Source: Nageia nagi
Taxonomy: Eukaryota > Pinophyta
NCBI GenBank assembly: GCA_050084985.1
Contig: JBITNC010000001.1
Coordinates: 92,566,001 to 92,630,000 of the forward strand
Length of the DNA: 64,000 nt
Reading direction: 5' to 3'
The notes beneath the pieces are model-generated. The model saw only the letters and a list, made by a program, of their open reading frames with translations. It was not told the DNA's origin and searched no databases. Shown one piece after another: positions 20,117 through 31,227 of the stretch (position 1 is the first letter of the stretch; each line of letters opens with the position of its first letter). The position numbers and the translations under genes are program-made.

Positions 20117-21948
20117 TGTAGATTCCTACATTGAAATTCTTGAAATAGGGTCCGGGGTATTCTAATTATTATCCTAAGTTCACCTAAATGTTCCCGGAGC
20201 CATTCCGGAATAAATAAACGGCCGGAGTCAGTGAATAAAGCCCTCCGGAATGAAAAGAAGAGGTCGCGGAGAAAAGATAGTCATATTTTGGCGAAGACCG
20301 AATTCCGGAACAAAATGACGTCTGCAAGGAGTAACTTCGTATCCGGAGCCTTCGGGTAAAGCATTCCGGAAAAATAAGAAGGTGACATCAGCAAGGATGG
20401 ACGAGGTTCACAATTGCCAAGGACTCCGGAGTCCGGAGGAGATGACGCCAGCAAGTAGTGACTTAGTAGCCGGAGCCATAAAGGAAAACATTCCGGAGGA
20501 AAGAAAGATGACGTCACAGGTGAAACGACGTTCGCATTTTGATGGAACCGGAGTCCGGAGATGACGAGTCATCAAAGGTAACTAGAAGGCCCGGAATCTG
20601 TGCATGGAGCATTCCGGACATATGAAGGCGATGTCACAGGTAGAACAGTGTTCATATCTTGCAGGAAATCAGACTCCGGAAGCAATGAAGTCTACACCGT
20701 CTTATCCGGAAGGCGAAGCGTTCCGGAGGTCCGGAAATGACGTCACATGGAAAGGCAAAGTCTACATCCGGAAGGGAAACCGGAGCCCGGAACAGATGAC
20801 ATCAGCAAAAAGAAGATTAGTATCCGGAACCAGCGAGCGAGAAATTCCGGAGATTCAAAGGTGATGTCACAAGGAGATATAAAGTTTACAATCATAAAGC
20901 AAACCGGAGCCCGGAATGGATGACGTCATCAAGGAGTGACTTAGTGTCCGGAGCCAATGGAATGAAGAATTCCGGAGACTTGAAGCTGACGTCAGGTGAA
21001 GGGGAAAAGATTAACATTTGGAATTAAGACCACGTCAAGAGGAAAACAGGCCCGCAACGAAAGATCAAAGAGTCAGAGTCGGAGAATTGAACATCCCGAG
21101 AGAGAGAGAGAGAAGTCTGCAAAATTCCAGAGCGCCATCATCAAGGGAATCGAATCATCAGCAATCTGCCCAATTTTGTAACAGTCGGCCAAGTGTCATA
21201 TGTAGTTGATAGCAGTTCAAGAAGGCCGGAATCTTGCGGCCGTTTTTGTAAACGTTTCCGTTCTGTAACCTTGTAACTGTTGTTAATACAGTATAAATAT
21301 ATGAAAATAAAGAGAAACTGAGGTCGGAAGCCTAGTATTGCCCTTTTCATTTGTTCTCGAAGACCTGTAGCTTCAGTCCGGTACTATGAAACCATCTTGA
21401 CCTTTCTTGTCTAGCACTCGTAATTGTTATTCTTAATTTGGTTACATTGTGGCAGCTTAGCTTGTTTCCTGAGTAATAGTTGCGGGTTGCTAGTATAACT
21501 GTGTCTGCTACATGGTAGAGTAGAAGCTGGGGAGCTATTCAGAGAGTGAGGACTTGTTCTGTGGCTGCGACACTAGATTCAGGCCAAGGTTTCGCATACT
21601 GCGAAAGCCTGCGCTGAACTAGTGATCTACCCCTTTGCTTTCTCTCTCGTTACCCTATCCTTTTATCCCTTTCCTGTTACTCTATCCTTTTATCCCTTTC
21701 CTGTTACTCTCATCCTTTTGCTTACATTCCTCGCACCCTGTCCTTTTTATTTCCTCTCTTGTTACCCTTACTCTTTTGCTTTAATCTCTCGCACTCTGTT
21801 CTTTTTATCTCTTTCCAGTTACTTTTTCTCTACCCAATGGATAAGGAACCGGCCTTCTCCGGAGATCAGGCTGCGTCCTACAGCCTGTTCGTGAACTACT
21901 TTGGTTAAGATTGTTCCAGGCGCACATATTACACAATCTCAATCAACA
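20117..21948 (+). repeat. Element A 3' LTR
   Basis: 1832 bp with the same ends as the 5' LTR and only three base differences from it. The U3 array lies at 20302-20997 and the TATA box at 21292-21301. It is followed directly by the GAAGG target duplication and the interrupted integrase of B. Confidence 0.97.
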
Positions 21949-22539
21949 GAAGGGTTCTTCTACTTGGATTGGTTCCAATGGTAATGCTGCATTTCTCTTT
22001 CTTCCCACATACCTTTGACACTTCTCACAATTTTGTGCCTTTGCAAAAGCCTCTTTGAACATAGTGGGCCAGTAATATCCTGCTTGAATGATCTTACCCA
22101 CTATCGTGTATTCAGAGTAATGACCTCCAGACTCTCCGAAATGAAACTCTTCAATGAGCTTAGCTGACTTTGTCACCAGTACACATCTTAGCAAAACACC
22201 ATCATGATTTCTCCTATAAAGTATCTGATCTACCTCTGTGTAATTCTGGGCATGTATCTTGAATCGCCTTCTTTGGGATGCATTCATGTTTCCTGGCAGT
22301 TTTTCGATCTTAAAATATTTGCTTAATTGCTCCATCCAATCCTTTGTCATATCTTCGGGTATGGATTCTGGGGTTTCTTGTTCAACAAAGCATACCATCT
22401 TCTTTTTTGGTATCGTAAGTTTTGCAAGTTGCTCACAAAGTGCTCTTCCTTTTATGAGCTTGGTGGGTTGAATTTCCACATCGTATTTTAGAATTTTTGA
22501 AATCCACCTGAGTCTTCCTTCTCCCAATTCTCCCTGCAT
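21949..22539 (-). pseudogene. Element B integrase, first part (connection and zinc module)
   Basis: It reads from the RNase H-integrase connection (IQPTKLIKGRALCEQLAK) through KDWMEQLSKYFKIEKLPG and RRRFKIHAQNY into the HHCC module: EEFHFGESGGHY gives the histidines and NCEKCQRYVGRKR the cysteines. It stops at VEEPF, where element A interrupts it, and goes on at 15854 with WGLDFIGV. This part is free of stops. No archaeal-type RNase H lies between the Ty3 RNase H and this domain. Confidence 0.9.
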
Positions 22540-22930
22540 AACATAAGACCTAACATCTGGTGTATAGTTAGAATCAAAATCCTACTCTGAGTAATGTAAT
22601 GTTTTAACTTACCGAGTGCTTTCACAATAGCTAGGACCTATTTTTCAATGAAAGTGTATTTTTCCTCACAACTATTCATAGTCTGGCTGAAAAATGCGAT
22701 TGGGTATTCTTCATTTCTTTCGTACTTCTAGGTTAAAATGGTAGCAACACTAGTATCTGAACCATATGCATACAGAATAAATTCTTTGCTAAAATCTAGA
22801 TTTCTTAGTACAGGAGCTTTTGTAATTACTACCTTAATTTTTTGAAAAGCTTCTTTAACTTTCTCAGTCCATACAAAAGGAGTATCCTTTTTTAGCATCT
22901 GGGTGATAGGTTTGATAATGTTTGAGAAAT
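22540..22930 (-). pseudogene. Element B Ty3-type RNase H
   Basis: In the minus direction it reads KEFILYAYGSDTSVATIL near 22790-22740, then PIAFFSQTMNSCEEKYTFIEK near 22705-22645 and IVKALGKLKHYI near 22630-22595, the usual order of Ty3/gypsy RNase H blocks after RT. Stops occur (after ATIL, and in the VLAIVKA approach), and a frameshift lies between RT and integrase. It would degrade the RNA template during cDNA synthesis. Confidence 0.8.
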
Positions 22931-23700
22931 CTTGAATAAATCTTCTGACAAAGTTAATCTAACCCAGAAAAGATTGTAGAGACTTCTTATTAGATGGGAG
23001 AGATAAGTCATTTATAGCTTTAACTCTATCTGGATCAATAGCCCATCCCTCTTTTGAAATGACATGGCCCAATAATTTACCCTCATCTACTGCGAAGATA
23101 GACTTCTTAGGATTTAGGGATATACCATACCTCTTACATTTGATGAAGGCTTGCTCCAGATGTTGACCATGCATGTTTCTATCGTGAGAGAAAATAGTAA
23201 TATCATCTAGGTATACCAACAGACTCTTATTTACCAACTCTCCAAATGCATAATCCATAGCTCTCTGAAAGGTAGCCCCTGCATTGGATAGTCCAAACGG
23301 CATTCTCTAAAAAGCAAATGTGCCCCATTTTGTTGTAAAAGCTATTTTGAACTAATCTTCATTCCGAACCCAAATTTGGTTATATCCTGAGAAGCCATCT
23401 ATCAAAGAGAACTTTTCAGCTCTGGCTACAGTATTAAGTATTTATTCCATTGGAGGTAAGGGGTAATGATCCCTCAATGATACTCTATTCAAACCTCGGA
23501 AATCTACACACAACCTTATCTCACCATTTTTCTTTCGGACAGACACAAGATTGGCTACCCAAGTGGAATGCTTGATGGGATAAATTATCCCAACCTTATA
23601 CAGTTTCACCACCTCCTGCTTCATGGCAACTTCGATCTTGGGGTTTACTAGTCTTTATTTTTGTCTGACCAGTTCAACATCATCTATCAACTCGATTGTA
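22931..23700 (-). pseudogene. Element B reverse transcriptase
   Basis: The blocks appear in order: STWVANLVSVRKKNGEIRLC, VDFRGLNRVSLRDHYPLPP, SLIDGFSGYNQI, MPFGLSNAGATFQRAMD and YLDDITIFS with both catalytic aspartates, then KLLGHVISKEGWAIDPDR. It is largely intact; stops lie after PPME, within the NED..FKIAFTT stretch and after FLG. It is the best-preserved RT of its family in the window and the reference used for C. Confidence 0.9.
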
Positions 23701-24169
23701 TGTTGTATCATTGATTTATCAAAAACCTTTAAATCATCATAAGACCAAGCAATAACATCAACATATGTTCTGCATAATTGTACAATTTCTTAAATCTATT
23801 CTGGAGTATTAGATGTACCAATTTTTAATGACTTACCCAGAAAACTTCATGTTCTTTATAGTTATCCGGGTTTATATTCATACCCCTTCCTTTTACTTGG
23901 TCACTCCTGTCGAACAATCCTTCAAATGGAATGAGATCCTTGGGGAGTTTATTATTGTTTAGCTAAATTATGTCTTATTTTTGGAAAACTTCAGAGTCCT
24001 CTTCTCCTACTACATGACATACCACTTGTTGTAACAAAAATTGGTTAATTTGAGCTTCATCCTAGAAAACCTACCAAAAGGAATCATTATCCAGAACTAA
24101 TGGCCTAAAAATGAGTTGAACACCCTTCCTCCGGAACTAGTCATTTATGGGATCAAAATTGGCTCCCAT
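23701..24169 (-). pseudogene. Element B linker between archaeal-type RNase H and RT
   Basis: Read on the minus strand, it carries IFRPLVLDNDSFW and DEAQINQFLLQQVV-like text after the RNase H. Both recur in C at the same place (QCRPLVPNVANLW). It then leads into the start of RT. The function is unknown. Its conservation in two copies shows it belongs to the polyprotein. Confidence 0.6.
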
Positions 24170-24646
24170 TTATGCTAATGTGTCAGCTTCTTGGTTGAAT
24201 TTCCTTGGAACAGATTGAATATGCAATGCTTTGAAATGCTCAAATAGATCCCAAACCTGATTCCTATAGGCTTTCAAATAATGATGTTTGACTGAACATT
24301 TACTTGTCACTTGTTTCATGATCAAATCTGAATACCCTTTGATCTTTAGACATTGAATTTTTATTTTGATAGCTTGTTCTAGTCCCAGGCAAAGAGCTTC
24401 ATATTTTGCCACATTATTTGAACATAACCAGGTGAGTCTGAAAGAAAATCTATGTACCTTACCAATTGGGTTGGTTAGGATAATCCCAACTCCGGATCCA
24501 TTTTTGGATCTTACCCCATCAAAAGACATCTCCCACATTTCATTTCTCCTAAAATCTTCCCTTGTGAGTTCTTGGATGAAAGATTCCAGCTCTATTAAAC
24601 AATAATTTCCAAACTCCACATCGTAGATGGTGTTGAGCATACTCAT
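24170..24646 (-). pseudogene. Element B archaeal-type RNase H, upstream of RT
   Basis: An open stretch with MSFDG (Asp), NVAKYEALCLGLEQAI (Glu), KGYSDLIMKQV (Asp) and NQEADTLA (Asp), the complete DEDD set of an archaeal/plant-type RNase H. It lies between protease and RT. The beginning is cut at 24646 by element D; upstream text resumes at 27281 once D and one CTCAT copy are removed. Ty3/gypsy Tat elements usually have this domain after the Ty3 RNase H (family knowledge), as element F does here, so the position is unusual. Confidence 0.88.
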
Positions 24647-24967
24647 TGTTAGGTCCCTATACATTATTATTGTTAGGTCGGCTATGGTTATTATTATTTC
24701 CTTACATTATTATTATTATGTCGGCTAGTTTCCTTTCATTGTAGTGGCACCCCTTGGACTCCTATATATACTAAGGAGGTATTATCATTTGAAGATGTCT
24801 ATTGTTGTGTAATTGATGTGATGTAAAGGAGGTTGCCCCCTCGAAGTGGCTTATTGCAAAGGAGGTTTCCCCCTCGAAGTGGCTTATTACATATTTTATC
24901 TCTTATTCAATGCGTTGAGCTCTCTCTTTGGTGATTTTATGCTATTTTGGGAACTTTGTTCATAACA
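24647..24967 (+). repeat. Element D 5' LTR
   Basis: It runs TGTTAGGTCC to CATAACA. It has TCCTATATATACTAAGG (TATA-like) and two copies of AAAGGAGGTT(G/T)CCCCCTCGAAG about 35 bp apart, a small internal duplication that is also present in the 3' copy. Confidence 0.95.
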
Positions 24968-24969
24968 TT

Positions 24970-24981
24970 TGGTACCAGAGC
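24970..24981 (+). other. Element D primer-binding site
   Basis: TGGTACCAGAGC lies two bases after the LTR. It differs by one base from TGGTATCAGAGC, the site complementary to initiator tRNA-Met that many plant LTR elements use. Confidence 0.85.
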
Positions 24982-26056
24982 AGACGATTCTAGGGTTTCA
25001 CAGCTCAAAACTAGTCATCGTGGCATTTTCACTGCCAATTTTTTTTCAGGAGGATTTAGATTCTAAAATTTATTAAGTTCTTTTAAAACATAACTAAGAA
25101 GTTTTAGTTAAAATTTCAGATCCTAATTTGCCATATTTTTTAAGTTACACTCAGGGGAAGTTAAGGTTTGTGACTAGTCGCAAAAGTAGGTCTGAAACAG
25201 GTGTTCTAGCTAAAAAAGGTATATCTGAAGTTTTACAGCTCCAAACTAGGTGAGACCTATTGTATTGGTTAGGTTATATACGGAAGTTTATTTGTTACAA
25301 TTTTCAAGGTTTGAGAATAAACAGGTGACACAAGGCACTTCATACAAGTTTGCTCTTCAAAAAAATCCAAAAATCAGCACATTTTGGAAAAATTGCAGTC
25401 ATTTCCTCTTGGGCTATCAGAATTTGACAAAATCTATGGCATTGAAAGACATCTGAGGCTACCATAGGTAGAAATTTCAGACTCTAAAGGGCCAAAATTT
25501 CATATTTACATCAGTTGGAAGGTTGGATAATAGAATAGTCTCCAAATCATGATTTAAAAAAGGTACAATTTATTTATTTCTTTCTTTAAATTTGCATATA
25601 TTTTGATTGAAAGGTATATTTGGGGTGATTCATAAGCTATTGAAAAGAAAAGAAAGAGTATATTCTTTTAGGTATAGATGTGTTCTGACATCTTTAAACA
25701 TAGGAGCTATCGTTACTTTGCCAGCACTGCATCCTGAGGAATTGTGGTCTCCTACAACGTACTCGCAGTATATCGCTTAGGCCACTGTTGGATTCTCTCA
25801 TGTACCTTTGAGTATATAGAGAGGCCATCATGCTCATGCATGTACATGGTATATAGAGAGGTCCTTTAGGATTCCCTCACATACCGCGAGTATATTAGCA
25901 AGGGCCCTTTTCGAACGGTTGTGCATTAGACAGCACTAGCACAGAATTGAGCTCCCACGTACCTTGCGTATATAGGGAGACCCCCTAGAATACTTAGTCA
26001 AAATACCATCGAAAAAAAAAATTGCTACACCAACTAGACCTCTAGAGGGTTCATCC
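24982..26056 (+). other. Element D leader with repeated TATATAG motif
   Basis: A 1.1-kb leader without a supported ORF. Between about 25740 and 25990 a phrase like CACGTACCTTGCGTATATAGGGAG recurs four times in diverged form (GAGTATATAGAGAGG, GGTATATAGAGAGG, GAGTATATTAGCAAGG, GCGTATATAGGGAG). Confidence 0.6.
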
Positions 26057-26930
26057 ATGACTATAGCAAAAAGTGAAGACATATTCTTTCGAATATCCCA
26101 AGTGGAAGAATTGGTTAAAGAGTGTGTAAAAAAGGGTGATATGGAGGAATTAAAAAGGGATTTGACAAAAGAGTTGGCAACTAAAATGGATCAATATATG
26201 GAAAAGATTTTTCAACTCATACAAAACCCAGCAGTAAAGATTCCTAAAAATGTTGATATGGCCCAGGGTTATCAGGTAAATAATGATATTATTCAAGGAG
26301 ATAAACCCTCATTAATAAGCCTAATTCAGGAGGATATGCTTCTACTGATGGAAGTAATCAAGCATGGTTCTCAAGGGGAATCCAAATCCCCAAGATCAAC
26401 ATGAGGAAGTTTGATGGAAGGGACCCCATCACTTGGATATTTCAAATGGAGCACTTTTTTGATCTACACCAAGTACCAACATCACAAAAAGTAACTATTG
26501 CATCCTTGTATCTAGAGCTAAGCAGGTTGTATGGTACCAATGGCTTTGTGAATGTAAAAAGGGTTCTATTATATCTTGGTCCATTTTTATAGAGGAACTG
26601 ATAGCCTACCATGAGGATGTTAAGAATAATTCCTTCTTTACTCAATTGATAAATCTAAGGCAAGAAGGTTCAGTGATGGAGCACATTCAACAATTTCAAA
26701 AGTTGAGTCTTAGAGTGAAGGATATACCAGATGATAGATTGTTGGATCTCTTTATGGGAACCTTAAAGGATAAAATTCAACATGAGGTGCATCTGTTTGA
26801 ACCAACATCCTTAGAGATGGCTTTTAGGATGGCAAGGAAGGTTGAAAGTAAAAATATGGCAATGGCTGAATATTCCACATGGGAAGATGAGAAATTTCTA
26901 CAGAAGCATCCAGAACTACTAAAATGTTGA
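26057..26930 (+). pseudogene. Element D gag, frameshifted
   Basis: The N-terminal part (26057-26404) is rich in charged residues, for example VEELVKECVKKGDMEELK, and probably coiled. The capsid part begins MRKFDGRDPITWIFQMEHFF at 26401, in the style of Ty3 chromovirus Gag, and continues in another frame with MEHIQQFQKLSLRV and DDRLLDLFMGTLKDKIQHEV from 26646. Two frameshifts and a stop near 26590 break it. It ends shortly before the polypurine tract, so there was never room for pol in this copy. Confidence 0.85.
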
Positions 26931-26945
26931 GGATAACATTTTTTT

Positions 26946-26958
26946 GAAGGAGAGGGGC
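26946..26958 (+). other. Element D polypurine tract
   Basis: GAAGGAGAGGGGC lies one base before the 3' LTR. This is the standard plus-strand priming site, in contrast to elements A and B, which lack one. Confidence 0.85.
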
Positions 26959-26959
26959 A

Positions 26960-27280
26960 TGTTAGGTCCCTATACATTATTATTGTTAGGTCAGCTATGG
27001 TTATTATTATTTCCTTACATTATTATTGTTATGTCGGCTAGTGTCCTTTCATTGTAGTGGCACCCCTTGGACTCCTATATATACTAAGGAGGTATTATCA
27101 TTTGAAGATGTCTATTGTTGTGTAATTGATGTGATGTAAAGGAGGTTGCCCCCTCGAAGTGGCTTATTGCAAAGGAGGTTGCCCCCTTGAAGTGGCTTAT
27201 TACAGATTTTATCTCTTATTCAATGCGTTGAGCTCTCTCTTTGGTGATTTTATGCTATTTTGGGAACTTTGTGCATAACA
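26960..27280 (+). repeat. Element D 3' LTR
   Basis: 321 bp, the same length and ends as the 5' copy, followed by CTCAT. Differences from the 5' copy include GGTCAGC for GGTCGGC, TTGTTATG for TTATTATG and GTGCATAACA for GTTCATAACA. Confidence 0.95.
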
Positions 27281-28385
27281 CTCATACTACAAGGGTCTTC
27301 GATTTATAGCTCTTCTAGCAATTCATCTGATTCTTCCAATTCACCAAATATTACACAAACCTCCTCCTTTTTCTCTACATGAAACTCAAAAATTTCCTCA
27401 TTATTCAGTCTTACCCTCTTATTCCCATAAGGGATCAAATAATGGGTGTAGTCCATTGCTAGATAACCCCTATCTTAGCTGTAAACTCTCTAGATAGACA
27501 TAGCCCAAATAAAGGGGGCAGCTCAACAACTACAACTTCCTGAATAATAATTATAGAGGGACACTTATGTATTTTCAGGACTACATCCTTGATTACTCCT
27601 ACTAATTTGATAGGTGTGGAATCCAGTTGTAATACTCCAATGGATGTTCTTGTCATAGGCAACCCCATCACATCGCACACTGCTTTAGGCATCACAGTAG
27701 TAGCTACCCCAGAATCAACCAAACAATTATGGAGTACATATCCCTCAATTTCCAGAGTCATGTAAAAAGCTAGAGGTTTGTTCTTTCCCATCCCCAGATA
27801 TTTTGATGTCTCAAAAAGATTAAGCACTCTTTCCATTCCTTCATTCAATGCTATAAGAGATGTTTTCAGTACATCAATTTATTTAGGAATTTTTAGAGCT
27901 TCAACCAAGGACACTCTCACTAGAGTTCTCTTTAGCTCTGCCATAATGTTGAACTCTGGGATAGCTGGAGGTTTGCCAATTTTGTTTCTGAATCTATCAG
28001 TAAATTTTTCCTGAAGCTGTAGAGTATCATCTTTTCTCTGGTGCTTGGTAAGTGAAGGGAACCTTAACCTCCAGAGATTTTGATCACTGGCTTTGGGCAT
28101 CGGTTTGGTTTCTAGAAACAAGAATTTCTGGGAAACTATTTCCTTTTCTGGGATCCTTTCCTTAGAACTAGGAACTACATCTTACCTTTTAGGAAACACT
28201 GCTTCGGAACTCTTTTGGGGTTCAACTTTTCTTTTTGGAATGCTAGAGACTAGGGGTCTTTTTCCTGATCTTGTTTCCATAGTAAAAACTCCTATATCTG
28301 CCAGTGCAAAATTCATATGGTTCACATCTTGGTTCACATCATCAGCTACACCAGGTAGAGGAATACCCCCACTTCTTGATAGATA
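27281..28385 (-). pseudogene. Element B protease region
   Basis: On the minus strand the frame runs on from gag. After a Lys/Pro-rich linker comes IMAELKRTLVRVSLVEALKIPK, then the protease domain: CLVDSGVATTVMPKAV has the catalytic DSG (about 27723-27680), and VVELPPLFGLCLSREF closes it near 27475. A stop follows near 27456, and acidic linker text leads toward the RNase H cut by D. The enzyme would process the Gag-Pol polyprotein. The element C copy has lost the DSG. Confidence 0.87.
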
Positions 28386-29585
28386 CTCCTAGTACTGATA
28401 AATAGGGCATGTGGTTTGTTCATGAGCATCATTGCAAGCCAAACATAAACCCGTGGCTGACCCAAAAGAGGAAGGTTGGCTTACATCCTCATTTAACACA
28501 TGCTGAACTTTTTCTATAGTAGGATAAGGATATCTTCTTACATTGTTTTGTCTGCTTAGAATGGTAATCTGGTTTTCCATATTTCTACACAAGTTTTAGA
28601 GTTCCTGAATCTCCATCGATGAAGCTACCCCTTGATTCATATTAGGCTGATAAGGGGCTAGCAAAGCCAAGGGAGCTCTAGGGATAGGCAAGGTTGATTG
28701 CCACTATTGAATAGGGGTGGGGATACTGGCCAGTGGTGGAGCCAAACTAATTGCTTGAGGTCTCAAAATTTACTGTTGAGTAGTTACTGGAAAATAAGGC
28801 ATTGGCATGCGACTTGGTAATTTTCCAACTGCAATAAGATAGGATTCAGCATATACTACTTGTCTATAGACCTTTGGGAAAGTATTTACTCTAGAATTTT
28901 AGATTTGCAGAGAGAGATCCAGAGGAAAGGCTCTCAGGTAATACATTAGGGCTTGAAATTGCTGAGGCCTTATTGGCATGGGTACTCTCATCCAAGTTTT
29001 TTGGAATCTAATGTTGAAATTTGGGATATTTTCTTACTCATATCTTTTGATTGAAGTGAACTGTGTTAACAAAGAAAAAGGATCTCCTAATTCATTAAAT
29101 TCCAAGATAAAGGGCTCTACCAGTTGAGCCCAAGTGGTTATAGATCCATTAGGAAGGCCCCTATACCAATCTAGGACCTTTCCTTTGAAAGACTGAGCCA
29201 TTAATCTCACCATGACATCTTCATACTGGATATTATGAATCTTAGCTAGGCCAACTACATCAACACAATGCTCATAAGCCATTTTCTCTGAAGTCGCATC
29301 AAACTCCAGAAGGGTTTTGAAAACATTTGCTGGGATGTCATGTAACACCACCAAGGCTATTGGTACCCCATTGTCCCATTTTGGATAAATATTCTGAACT
29401 AGATTAGCCATTTTAGGAGAGGTATTTCTAGTATGAAGATCAGATGGATCTGGCTTGGTAAAGGATTTTAGGGTGCTAATACTATTCAAAGATTTGGACT
29501 TGATCAGGGTCTTTCTCTTAAGAGCATCCAACATTCTAAAATCTTGTGCTTCTTTTGTTTCTCTATTTTTAGATCTAGTCCACAT
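28386..29585 (-). pseudogene. Element B gag
   Basis: It starts MWTRSKNRE at 29585 and matches A's intact Gag along its whole length. The frame is open apart from about six stops. At four of them A has Gln (for example KRYE-stop-ENIP against KRFEQENIP), at one Arg and at one Pro. It includes NVFKTLLEFDA, GKVLDWYRGL and the atypical knuckle CLACNDAHEQTTC near 28450-28410. No indel shifts the frame against A. It lies just inside the PBS. Confidence 0.9.
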
Positions 29586-29704
29586 AAACTATAGGTTGCA
29601 AAAGAAAATACAAGGTTCAAAAGCACATATGATATTTACAAATAATCTACTTTAATACATACCATAGATAGTGCTTCAGTAGAGTCACCAATAAGTTTCT
29701 TCGT

Positions 29705-29723
29705 GTCCCACTGGGCATGCCAA
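29705..29723 (-). other. Element B primer-binding site
   Basis: In the element's direction TTGGCATGCCCAGTGGGAC, 10 bases inside the LTR. It differs from A's site by two transitions, both at CpG positions. Confidence 0.8.
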
Positions 29724-29733
29724 AAATAAATAC

Positions 29734-31227
29734 TATTGATTAGGATTGTGTAATATATGCACCATGAATAATCTTAACCAAAGTAAATCAAGAACAGACT
29801 ATGGTGACAGTCTGATCTTCAGAGAAGGATGGTTCCTTATACATTGGGTGTAGGAGAACTAACAGGAAAGAAAATAAAAAGGAGTAGAGTGCAAGGAATT
29901 TAAGCAAAAGGGTTAGGGTAGCAGGAAAGAAACTAAAAAGGAGTAGAGTGCAAGGAATTTAAGCAAAAAGGCTTAGGGTAACAAGAGAGAAAGCAAAGGT
30001 GGATCACTAGTTCAACGCAGGCTTTCACAGTGTGTGAAACCTTGGTCTGAATCTAGTGTAGCAGCTACAGTACAAGCTCTCACTCTCTGATAGTTTCTTA
30101 GCTTTACTCTACCATGTAGCAGACATAGTTATACTAGCAGCTCATGATTATCATTCAGGAAACAAGCCAAGCTGCCACGATGTAACCAAATTAAGAATGA
30201 TAATTATAAGTGCTAGATAAGAAAGGTCAAGATGGTATCATATTACTGATAAAAACTCTAGGTCTTCGAGAACAAATGTAAAGAGCAATACTAGGGCTTC
30301 CGACCCTTATTTCACTTTATTTTCATATACTTATATTGAAGCAACAACAGTTACAAGAATTGCAGAATAGAAACATTTACAAAAATGGCTTCAAGATTCT
30401 AGCCTTCTTTTAACTGATACTACCTACATATGCCACTTGGAAAAGTATTACAAAATTGGGTAGATTGTAGATGATACAGCTTCTTGATAATTATGATCTG
30501 ACTTCTCGCTATCCTTGTCTCTTCCAAGATATTCTATTTACTGGCTTCGGCTATTTGATCTCTCTTTGCTATTCTCATCTCTACATTCTGGAATGCTTTA
30601 CTCACTGGCTCCGGCTATTTGATCACTCCTTGCTAACCTCATCACTTTTGGAACCTAGTTTCATTCAAAAATGTGAACATCTTTCTCCCCATGACATCAT
30701 CTTCATACTTTCAAAATGCTCTACTCACCAGCTCTGGCTATTTGATCACTCCTTGCTGACCTCATCACTTCTAGGACCCAATTTCATTCAAAAATGTGAA
30801 CATTGTTCTCCCCATGACATCATCTTTATACTTTCAGAATGCTCTACTCACTGGCTTCGGCTATTCGATCACTCCTTGCTGACCTCATCACTTTTAGGAC
30901 CCAATTTCATTCAAAAATGTGAACATCTTTCTCCCTGTGATGTCATCTTCATACTTCCAGAATGCTCTACTCACCGGCTCTAGCTATTTGATCACTCCTT
31001 GCTGACCTCATCACTTCCGGGATCTGATTTTGGGTTAAGGCCTGAAATCGCTGACATCATTTCTTCTGAAACCTAGGTTACTCAACATTAACTTCGAGGA
31101 GCTTTTCTTCTTTCATAATGAAGTAATTACCTTCAGAAATGGTTCTTAAAACCCTTAGCTTAAGTCACCTCCGTAATTGATCATACTTTCAAAAAACCTT
31201 GGAGTGATGACTATGTATTAATATACA
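29734..31227 (-). repeat. Element B 5' LTR
   Basis: 1494 bp; the plus-strand start is TATTGATTAGG, where the 3' copy has TGTTGATTAGG, so one terminal base is mutated. The U3 array lies at about 30585-31045 with CTACTCAC phrases 122-123 bp apart. GTATT follows at 31228-31232. Confidence 0.94.

Larger units (their letters stand above)
15855..21948 (+). mobile_element. Element A: very young non-autonomous gag-only Ty3/gypsy element
   Basis: A has two LTRs of exactly 1832 bp, flanked by GAAGG (15850-15854 and 21949-21953). It is inserted in B's integrase in the opposite orientation. I find three differences between the LTRs, all transitions (near 16643, 16816 and 17119, against 20905, 21078 and 21381). 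The 2430-bp internal region holds a PBS, an intact gag, the integrase-ORF3 spacer and an in-frame ORF3 stub. Protease, both RNases H, RT and integrase are absent. This fits the TR-GAG class, which needs enzymes from an autonomous relative such as an intact B. Its GC and CCGG density stand out against the AT-rich, decayed surroundings. Confidence 0.96.
24647..27280 (+). mobile_element. Element D: small gag-only Ty3/gypsy element
   Basis: LTRs of 321 bp (24647-24967 and 26960-27280) and a perfect CTCAT target duplication (24642-24646 and 27281-27285). About seven differences between the LTRs, roughly 2 percent. PBS TGGTACCAGAGC, a canonical polypurine tract and a broken gag; no protease, RT or integrase. 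It is a non-autonomous element of the TR-GAG type, unrelated to A in LTR and gag. It is inserted in B between protease and RNase H. Confidence 0.95.
9415..31227 (-). mobile_element. Element B: Ty3/gypsy with dual RNase H and a 3' ORF, hosting A and D
   Basis: The two LTRs are each 1494 bp (9415-10908 and 29734-31227) and are flanked by GTATT (9410-9414 and 31228-31232), a perfect 5-bp target-site duplication. B is inserted in C's integrase in the opposite orientation. In the element's direction: PBS, gag, protease, archaeal-type RNase H, RT, Ty3 RNase H, integrase, ORF3. Element A interrupts integrase (15855-21948) and element D interrupts the protease-RNase H linker (24647-27280). Over the roughly 320 bp of LTR I aligned, about 6 percent of sites differ, mostly transitions. 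Without the insertions B would be about 13 kb. Confidence 0.93.

Noticed and set aside
30471-30983. 170-codon plus-strand ORF with internal repeats
   Set aside because: It lies in the 123-bp U3 array of B's 5' LTR; the repeated peptide follows from the repeat having a length divisible by three.
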